Source: Avimicrobium caecorum
GTDB lineage: Bacteria; Bacillota; Clostridia; Oscillospirales; Ruminococcaceae
Direction of reading: 5' to 3'
Length of the DNA: 19,856 bases
Assembly (NCBI GenBank): GCA_904394705.1
Contig: CAJFNJ010000033.1
Span: 1 to 19,856 of the forward strand
Below the pieces are notes generated by a model that saw nothing but the letters and a program-made list of their open reading frames with translations, was not told where the DNA came from and did not search any database. Below are positions 7,050 through 11,963 of this stretch, in pieces (the first letter of the stretch is position 1; each line of letters opens with the position of its first letter). A program made the position numbers and the translations under genes.

Positions 7050-7607
7050 TCAATAGAGGGTTCTGCGGACAATTTCCAGGACAGCGGTGGGATCGTAGTC
7101 CTGCCGCAGCAGAGCGGACAGCATCAGGGAAAACAGCACATCCGCAAACTTCTCCGCTGTGAACTGGTCGGTGAAGGCATCGGGCCGAACCCGGGTATCC
7201 CGTTTCAGGACCAGACACAGTCCGTCCAGGATATGCTGCCAGGTCTGCTGCATCCGGCGTTTTCCATCGGATTTTTCCTCCCGCATGAATCCCAGGGAAT
7301 GCAGGGTGAAAAATCCCGGATACTGCCGGCAGCCGTACTCCATGCGCTCATACATCCAGGTGACACAGGCTTCGGTATCCCGGAACACAGCTTCGTTATC
7401 AGGGAGATGGAAGATCTCGCACCAGACACTTTCCACTGTGGCGCCCACCAGCTCCGCCTTGGAGTCGAAGTAGTTGTAGATGGAGCCCACCGATACACCG
7501 CAGGCCGCTGCCACCGAGCGGATGCTCACAGTGGACCAGCCCTGCTGCCGGATCAGTTCCCGGCTGGTCTGGAGGATCTGCTCCTTGGATGTCACGACTG
7601 TATTCAC
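7050..7607 (-). CDS. TetR family transcriptional regulator
   Basis: The start GTG at 7607 (VNTVVTSKEQIL) is chosen because AAAGGAG lies 8 nt upstream; the frame can be extended 10 codons to a TTG, but that lies in the operator. The 185-aa protein has a TetR N-terminal helix-turn-helix (VSIRSVAAACGVSVGSIYNYFDSKAEL, about 27-53, given in part) and an unclassified ligand domain. The promoter TTGACA-17-TATAAT overlaps a 13-bp palindrome, so autorepression is likely. The same palindrome precedes the three membrane genes downstream, which are the probable target. Confidence 0.9.
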   Translation of the reverse strand: MNTVVTSKEQILQTSRELIRQQGWSTVSIRSVAAACGVSVGSIYNYFDSKAELVGATVESVWCEIFHLPDNEAVFRDTEACVTWMYERMEYGCRQYPGFFTLHSLGFMREEKSDGKRRMQQTWQHILDGLCLVLKRDTRVRPDAFTDQFTAEKFADVLFSLMLSALLRQDYDPTAVLEIVRRTLY

Positions 7608-7630
7608 GCAGTCCGCTCCTTTCTTCAATC

Positions 7631-7643
7631 TGAACAATGTTCA
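7631..7643. promoter_or_regulatory. Predicted TetR operator 1 (regulator promoter)
   Basis: TGAACAATGTTCA is a perfect palindrome apart from the central base. It spans the expected transcription start of the TetR gene and touches its -10 box, the usual place for an autorepressor. The same motif recurs at 6998-7010. Confidence 0.82.
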
Positions 7644-7671
7644 TTATACGCACAGGCCCCTTGTCTGTCAA
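7643..7671 (-). promoter_or_regulatory. Promoter of the TetR gene
   Basis: On the minus strand TTGACA (7666-7671), a 17-nt spacer and TATAAT (7643-7648) match the vegetative consensus exactly. Confidence 0.88.
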
Positions 7672-7723
7672 GGGAAAATTGCAAATCAGGCCCTCCCATT
7701 CTGCTGGAAGTTCCTGGGGGAAG

Positions 7724-8176
7724 TCAGCGGGGACGGTCATTCTTATGGGCGTTCTGGTAGGCTTCCCGGATGCCATCCGGCAGGTTGTCCGGAATCATGG
7801 CCTTGATCCGGTTCTCATTGCCGTCCCGGATGGCCTGCTCATAGTACCAGCACTTGAATTTCAGCATGTCCAGCACCTGGTTCATGCGCTCCATCTCCGC
7901 CTCCACCTGCCGGCGCTGCCGCTCAAACAGTTCCTTGCGCTGGGGATAGGTGGAAGCTCCTTCCATGCACCAGTCCATGAACTGCTTGATGTCTTTGATC
8001 TCCAGCCCGGAGCGTTTCAGGCACTCGATCACACTGAGCGCGTCAATTTCGGTATCATCGAATTTGCGGATGCCGGATACCCGGGTCATCTCCGGGAACA
8101 GCCCCTGTTTGTCATAGTAGCGCAGGGTGGAGATGGGCAGGTCGAACATTTCGGATACTTGACCGATTGTATACAT
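7724..8176 (-). CDS. MerR family transcriptional regulator (AdhR/NmlR-like, Cys52)
   Basis: The 150-aa protein starts with a MerR helix-turn-helix (YTIGQVSEMFDLPISTLRYY, 2-21), continues with the wing RKFDDTEID and a long dimerisation helix (about 80-118). It has Cys at 52 (VIECLKRSG) and at 70. B. subtilis AdhR carries a conserved Cys52 needed for sensing reactive aldehydes, so an electrophile or thiol-stress role is plausible but not shown. GGAGG (8183-8187, minus) places the ATG at 8176. It is divergent from a flavoprotein operon whose promoter contains a MerR-type dyad. Confidence 0.9.
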   Translation of the reverse strand: MYTIGQVSEMFDLPISTLRYYDKQGLFPEMTRVSGIRKFDDTEIDALSVIECLKRSGLEIKDIKQFMDWCMEGASTYPQRKELFERQRRQVEAEMERMNQVLDMLKFKCWYYEQAIRDGNENRIKAMIPDNLPDGIREAYQNAHKNDRPR

Positions 8177-8210
8177 AGGCAGCCTCCAAAAAATTTTTCT
8201 GAAAAAACTC

Positions 8211-8241
8211 TTGACCTAAAGTCAGGTTTAGGTATTACCAT
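8211..8241 (+). promoter_or_regulatory. MerR-type promoter with operator, controlling the flavoprotein operon
   Basis: TTGACC (8211-8216), a 19-nt spacer and TACCAT (8236-8241) have the over-long spacing typical of MerR-activated promoters. The spacer region holds the dyad ACCTAAA-GTCAGG-TTTAGGT (8214-8233), with perfect 7-bp arms. It lies between the divergent merR-type gene and the first flavoprotein gene. The -10 choice is not certain (TATTAC at 8233 gives a 16-nt spacer). Confidence 0.72.
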
Positions 8242-8292
8242 GATTATAGCAGAAAAGAAACCACCATGCAAGATGCCAGAAGGAGGATTCCC

Positions 8293-8832
8293 ATGAGCAA
8301 GAAAATACTGATTCTTTCGTCCAGCTACCGGAAGGGCGGCAATTCCGAACAGCTTGCCGCAGCTTTTGCCAGAGGCGCAGAGGAAGCGGGACATGAGGTG
8401 GAGACGATCTATCTCCGGGATAAGGAGATCGGATTCTGCCGCGGCTGTGTGGCCTGCCTGAAACTCGGGCACTGTGTGATCCAGGACGATGCCGTGGAGA
8501 TCGCTGCCAAGATGCATGACGCGGATGTCCTGGTGTTCGCGACCCCGGTTTACTATTACAGCGTCAGCGGACAGCTCAAGACCATGCTGGACCGGGCCAA
8601 TCCGCTCTATGGCACTGACTATGCGTTTACCAAGGCGTATCTGCTGGCTGCTGCGGCAGAGTCCTCGCCCAGTGCGGTGGAGGGCTCGGTCAATGCGGTA
8701 CAGGGCTGGGTGGACTGCTTCGGACGGTGTGAGCTGGTACAGACCATCTTTGCCGGCGGCGTGAATGCTGTGGGCGAGATCCAGGGCCATCCCGCACTGG
8801 AGCAGGCATACCGGGCCGGCAGGGAGGCATGA
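8293..8832 (+). CDS. Flavodoxin-fold NAD(P)H-dependent oxidoreductase with four-Cys motif (iron-sulfur flavoprotein-like)
   Basis: Start ATG 8293 (MSKKILILSSSYRKGGNSEQ) follows AGGAGG (8281-8286). The 179-aa protein has the flavodoxin-like FMN phosphate loop SSSYRKGGNS (9-18) and the PVYYYSVSGQLK segment typical of NADPH-dependent FMN reductases. Cys49, Cys52, Cys55 and Cys61 form CX2CX2CX5C, the compact pattern that binds a 4Fe-4S cluster in Methanosarcina Isf. It likely transfers electrons to small quinone- or nitro-type substrates or to a partner, in the cytosol. First gene of a four-gene operon under the MerR-type promoter. Confidence 0.87.
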   Translation: MSKKILILSSSYRKGGNSEQLAAAFARGAEEAGHEVETIYLRDKEIGFCRGCVACLKLGHCVIQDDAVEIAAKMHDADVLVFATPVYYYSVSGQLKTMLDRANPLYGTDYAFTKAYLLAAAAESSPSAVEGSVNAVQGWVDCFGRCELVQTIFAGGVNAVGEIQGHPALEQAYRAGREA

Positions 8833-8834
8833 GC

Positions 8835-9359
8835 ATGAAGATCCTGATCCTCAACGGCAGCCCCCGTCCCAACGGGAATACAGCGGCGATGGTCCGGGCA
8901 TATGCGGAGGGTGCTTCCGAAGCCGGGCATACCGTTCATATCGTGAATGTGTGCCAGAAGAAGATAGCGGGCTGCCTGGCCTGTGAATACTGCCATACCA
9001 AGGGCGGCGGCAAGTGCATCCAGCAGGACGATATGCAGGAGGTATATCCGCTGCTGGAGGAAGCCGAGATGATTGTCCTGGCCTCTCCCATCTATTATCA
9101 CAGCTTTTCCGGACAGCTGCAGTGTGCCATCAACCGGATCTATGCGCTGGATAAGCCGAAGAAACTGCGCAAGGCAGCACTGATTCTGTCCTCGGGCAGT
9201 GACCTGGTGTACAGCGGCGCGATCTTTGAGTACCAGAATTCCTTCCTGCAGTACCTGCATCTGGAGGACTGCGGTATGTTTGCGGCCCATGGTGAGGAGA
9301 ACCAGTCGCCGGAGCTGCTGGAGCGGCTGCGCGCTGCCGGAAGAAACCTGAAAGACTGA
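8835..9359 (+). CDS. Iron-sulfur flavoprotein-like NAD(P)H-dependent oxidoreductase
   Basis: Start ATG 8835 (MKILILNGSPRPNGN) is preferred over the in-frame ATG at 8829, because GGGAGG (8822-8827) is 7 nt from the former and 1 nt from the latter. The 174-aa protein has the FMN loop NGSPRPNGNT (7-16) and the segment SPIYYHSFSGQLQ. Cys47, Cys50, Cys53 and Cys61 form CX2CX2CX7C, which fits the Isf cluster pattern. It is about the same size as the gene before it and is probably a paralogue; the two may form a heterodimer, which is inference. Confidence 0.87.
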   Translation: MKILILNGSPRPNGNTAAMVRAYAEGASEAGHTVHIVNVCQKKIAGCLACEYCHTKGGGKCIQQDDMQEVYPLLEEAEMIVLASPIYYHSFSGQLQCAINRIYALDKPKKLRKAALILSSGSDLVYSGAIFEYQNSFLQYLHLEDCGMFAAHGEENQSPELLERLRAAGRNLKD

Positions 9360-9380
9360 ACGATATAAGGAGAAAATTCA

Positions 9381-10352
9381 ATGGAGCAACTGAATCTGAC
9401 AACCGATTGGGACAAGGTATTTCCCAGGAGCGACAAAGTGGATCACAGCAAGGTGACCTTCCACAACCGGTATGGCATCACCCTTGCGGCTGATCTGTAT
9501 ATTCCCAAGGGCGCAACCGGCAGACTGCCTGCCATTGCGGTATGCGGACCGTTCGGCGCGGTCAAGGAGCAGTCGTCGGGCCTGTATGCCCAGACCATGG
9601 CAGAGTTTGGCTTCCTGATCCTGGCCTTTGATCCCTCCTTTACCGGAGAGAGCGGCGGACAGCCCCGGTATGTGGCCTCCCCGGACATCAATACGGAGGA
9701 TTTCTGTGCGGCAGTGGATTTCCTGTCGGTACAGGACAATGTGGACCCCGAGCGGATCGGCATCATCGGCATCTGCGGCTGGGGCGGCATGGCGATCAAT
9801 GCGGCAGCCATGGATACCCGCATCAAGGCGACTGTGGCGTCCACCATGTATGACATGACCCGGGTGAACGCCAACGGCTATTTTGACAGCGAAAACACCG
9901 CGGAGGCCCGCTATGAGAAGAAAAAGGCCATGAATGCCCAGCGCACCGAGGATTATAGAAACGGAAGCTATGCGCTGGCAGGCGGCGTGGTTGACCCGCT
10001 GCCGGAGGATGCGCCGCAGTTTGTAAAGGACTACTATGCCTATTACAAGACACCCCGGGGGTATCATCCGCGCTCGCTCAATTCCAATGGCGGCTGGAAT
10101 ATCACCTCCTCGCTGTCCTTTATGAATATGCCCCTGCTGCAGTACAGCCAGGAGATCCGTTCGGCAGTGCTGCTGGTGCATGGGGAGAAGGCTCATTCCT
10201 GCTATTTCAGCCGGGATGCCTTCCAGAAGCTCACCGGGGATAACAAGGAGCTGCTGATTATCCCGGGAGCCAGCCATGTGGATCTCTATGACCGCATGGA
10301 TGTGATCCCCTTTGAAAAGCTGAAGCGCTTCTTTGAGGAATACCTGCGATGA
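9381..10352 (+). CDS. Alpha/beta hydrolase (dienelactone hydrolase / YcjY-like)
   Basis: Start ATG 9381 follows AAGGAGA. The 323-aa protein has the alpha/beta-hydrolase order: an oxyanion region CGPFGAVKEQ (55-64), nucleophile elbow IGICGWGGMA (129-138, counting approximate) with Cys132 in place of Ser, VHGEKAHS in the acid region and His299 in GASHVD. Dienelactone hydrolases also use Cys. No signal peptide is visible. It lies between the flavoproteins and a lipoprotein overlapping by 4 nt, so it is probably part of the same response. The substrate is unknown; an ester, lactone or thioester is plausible. Confidence 0.87.
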   Translation: MEQLNLTTDWDKVFPRSDKVDHSKVTFHNRYGITLAADLYIPKGATGRLPAIAVCGPFGAVKEQSSGLYAQTMAEFGFLILAFDPSFTGESGGQPRYVASPDINTEDFCAAVDFLSVQDNVDPERIGIIGICGWGGMAINAAAMDTRIKATVASTMYDMTRVNANGYFDSENTAEARYEKKKAMNAQRTEDYRNGSYALAGGVVDPLPEDAPQFVKDYYAYYKTPRGYHPRSLNSNGGWNITSSLSFMNMPLLQYSQEIRSAVLLVHGEKAHSCYFSRDAFQKLTGDNKELLIIPGASHVDLYDRMDVIPFEKLKRFFEEYLR

Positions 10353-11035
10353 AACGGGCAGCACTGCTTTGTGTGACGCTGCTTCTGCTGTTTGGAATGA
10401 CCGCCTGTGCGTCCGGCCCGGCAGAATCAGGTTCAGCCGGGGGAGAGGAAAGCTCTGCCGCCGAACCGGAATCGGCCCGGGAGGAGCCAGCCGAAGAGAG
10501 CCCCCCGGAAGCACCGGAGGAGGGCGATTCCCCAGTTCAGTCTGAGCCGGGCGAACCGGCCCCGGATGCAGCGGAGCCGGATTCGGTGAGCCCGTCTGAA
10601 CAGGAGCTGACCCTGTCTGTGGACGGCACCACACTGGAAGTGAGCTGGGAGGACAATGAAACGGTCCGGGAGCTGATAGCCTGTGCGGCAGAGGGGAGCA
10701 TCACAGTGAACACCTCCCTCTACGGCGGATTTGAGCAGGTGGGCAGCCTGCCCCGGCAATTCAGTAGAAACGATGTGCAGATGACCACCGCACCCGGAGA
10801 CATTGTCCTGTACTCGGGGGATCAGCTGGTGCTGTTCTTCGGCTCCAATTCATGGAGCTATACCAAACTCGGGCATATCGACAGCCTGACCACTGTTTTC
10901 CGTTATAGCGGGGGAGGGGGCCTGATAATGCCTCAGCCCACGGTCAGAACGCAGAGGGCCCCGGAGCAGAGTTCCCCATCGGTTTCAGACATAGCGGGGT
11001 GGAGGGAAGCGGAGCGCCTGTCTGTCCTGATATAG
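10349..11035 (+). CDS. Lipoprotein with cyclophilin-like domain
   Basis: The 228-aa protein starts with a type II signal peptide ending at Cys20 (FGMTAC), then a Glu/Pro/Ser/Ala-rich linker (21-85), then a domain (about 87-180) matching the cyclophilin-like fold family PF18050: LTLSVDGTTLEVSWEDNET, SITVNTSLYGGFEQVGSL, GDIVLYSGDQLVLFFGSNSW (parts shown). The tail (about 183-228) has no domain character and follows a G-run. It would sit on the outer face of the membrane. It overlaps the hydrolase gene by ATGA. Its role is not known; such domains often occur next to flavodoxins in Clostridia, from general recollection. Confidence 0.82.
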   Translation: MKRAALLCVTLLLLFGMTACASGPAESGSAGGEESSAAEPESAREEPAEESPPEAPEEGDSPVQSEPGEPAPDAAEPDSVSPSEQELTLSVDGTTLEVSWEDNETVRELIACAAEGSITVNTSLYGGFEQVGSLPRQFSRNDVQMTTAPGDIVLYSGDQLVLFFGSNSWSYTKLGHIDSLTTVFRYSGGGGLIMPQPTVRTQRAPEQSSPSVSDIAGWREAERLSVLI

Positions 11036-11050
11036 TTCCCAAAACGCACC

Positions 11051-11076
11051 AAATCACAGTCAGAAATCACAGTCAG
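11051..11076. repeat. Tandem 13-bp duplication AAATCACAGTCAG x2
   Basis: The 13-mer AAATCACAGTCAG occurs at 11051-11063 and again immediately at 11064-11076, between the lipoprotein stop and the terminator. It is probably a replication-slippage duplication. Confidence 0.7.
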
Positions 11077-11083
11077 AATATAG

Positions 11084-11123
11084 AAAATCCCCGGCGTCTG
11101 TCCCAATGGACGCCGGGGATTTT
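11084..11123. terminator. Bidirectional terminator between convergent genes
   Basis: AAAATCCCCGGCGTC (11084-11098) and GACGCCGGGGATTTT (11109-11123) form a perfect 15-bp stem with T-run ends on both strands. It ends the flavoprotein operon (+) and the 175-aa gene (-). Confidence 0.92.
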
Positions 11124-11133
11124 TGGCTTACAA

Positions 11134-11661
11134 TCAGTTGGATTCCGGTGTGCCTTCGCCGGTTTCAGCAGAGGGGGCTTCGGTGCCGCCGCTGGACGAG
11201 ATCTCTTCCGCAGCGGCAGTGCTTTCTCCCGAGGGTTCCTCTTTATTCTCCTTGGGCACAAGGCTGTCCCATTTTTTCGGATGCTCCTTGGCTCTCCGGG
11301 CGATCATCGCCAGATTGTAGAGGTCGGGATTATTCTTGAGCAGGTACTGCTGATCCTTCAGGGGAACCTTGTCCCCGGCACGGATGCGCGCAGCGATTTT
11401 GGAGCAGCGCAGTTGGACATCCATGCCGCTTGTGAGGGCATCCCCTTCATTGCCGGACTGTTCCGGGTTCAGCAGTTCCTTTGCCAGATTTTCCTCAGTC
11501 TGGCGGTACAGATCCTGCACCGACCGGGAGAGTTCCAGGGTATCTCCCACCGGCGAGGGGGCAGAAGCAGCCGGAGCAGGCGAACCCTTTCCCGCATTTT
11601 CCGCTGGACGGGCGGTATAGGCAGACAGCACGGTTTTCTGACCGATCAGACGGATATCCAT
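11134..11661 (-). CDS. Unrecognised 175-aa soluble protein
   Basis: Start ATG 11661 (MDIRLIGQKTVLSAY) is placed by AAGGAGG 7-8 nt upstream; an ATG at 11679 is in frame but has no good ribosome site. The protein has a Pro/Ala/Ser-rich stretch (25-38), then a helical region with DTLELSRSVQDLY (40-52) and CSKIAARIRAGDKVPLKDQ (86-104), then NPDLYNLAMIARR (111-123) and an acidic Ser/Glu/Thr-rich tail (137-175). It has no signal peptide or membrane helix. I do not recognise a named family. A 9-bp stem in the 5' leader (11683-11716) lies close to the ribosome site. It is divergent from the Mg2+ island. Confidence 0.72.
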   Translation of the reverse strand: MDIRLIGQKTVLSAYTARPAENAGKGSPAPAASAPSPVGDTLELSRSVQDLYRQTEENLAKELLNPEQSGNEGDALTSGMDVQLRCSKIAARIRAGDKVPLKDQQYLLKNNPDLYNLAMIARRAKEHPKKWDSLVPKENKEEPSGESTAAAEEISSSGGTEAPSAETGEGTPESN

Positions 11662-11682
11662 AGCCATTCCTCCTTCCATGAT

Positions 11683-11716
11683 GCGGCAGAGCCAGGCAAA
11701 CATTCCGCTCTGCCGC
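11683..11716 (-). promoter_or_regulatory. Stem-loop in the leader of the 175-aa gene
   Basis: GCGGCAGAG (11683-11691) and CTCTGCCGC (11708-11716) form a perfect 9-bp stem with a 16-nt loop, ending about 7 nt before the AAGGAGG ribosome site on the minus strand. Possible translational control or mRNA stability; no T-run follows. Confidence 0.45.
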
Positions 11717-11790
11717 TTATCAGATGTATTCGGCATGTTTTCCAGAATATAAAGGCGATTGGCTATACAAACTGTGAAATACAGAAAAGG

Positions 11791-11822
11791 GCAGACAGGC
11801 CGAAGGGCTTGTCTGTTTTTTT
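11791..11822 (+). terminator. Terminator-like hairpin upstream of the first mgtA-type promoter
   Basis: GACAGGCC (11794-11801) pairs with GGCTTGTC (11806-11813) around GAAG (one G-T pair), extended by two more pairs, followed by a T7 run (11816-11822). No plus-strand gene precedes it, so it may shield the downstream promoter from antisense read-through. It lies upstream of the predicted transcription start and is therefore not an attenuator for that start. Confidence 0.6.
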
Positions 11823-11874
11823 GTCGCACAAAAAACAGAATCCGCCTGCCGGCACTTTTTGAGCGCCATGCGAA

Positions 11875-11929
11875 GCAAGAAAAAAGCAAGGTTTCAGAAA
11901 CAGGATTTTGCGCTATTTTATGATATAAT
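11875..11929 (+). promoter_or_regulatory. Promoter of mgtA-type gene 1 with 11-bp-period direct repeat
   Basis: GCAAG at 11875-11879 and again at 11886-11890 (period 11 bp) lies 33 nt before TGA-TATAAT (extended -10, 11924-11929). No good -35 is present, so activation is likely. The same repeat at the same spacing occurs before mgtC (15154-15208). OmpR/PhoB-type regulators bind direct repeats with this period, and such a regulator is encoded at 14636. Confidence 0.72.
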
Positions 11930-11963
11930 AGGAAACTCAGAAAAACAGATCGAGGTGAGGCCT

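Noticed and set aside
7657..7674. CCCTTG-TCTGT-CAAGGG palindrome around the TetR -35 box as a second operator
   Set aside because: It occurs once and includes the -35 itself; the 13-bp palindrome that recurs at both promoters explains the control better.
11859..11963. Longer start for mgtA copy 1 at 11859
   Set aside because: The extra 35 codons cover the direct repeat and -10 box, so they would lie before the transcription start; GAGGTGAGG fits the ATG at 11964.
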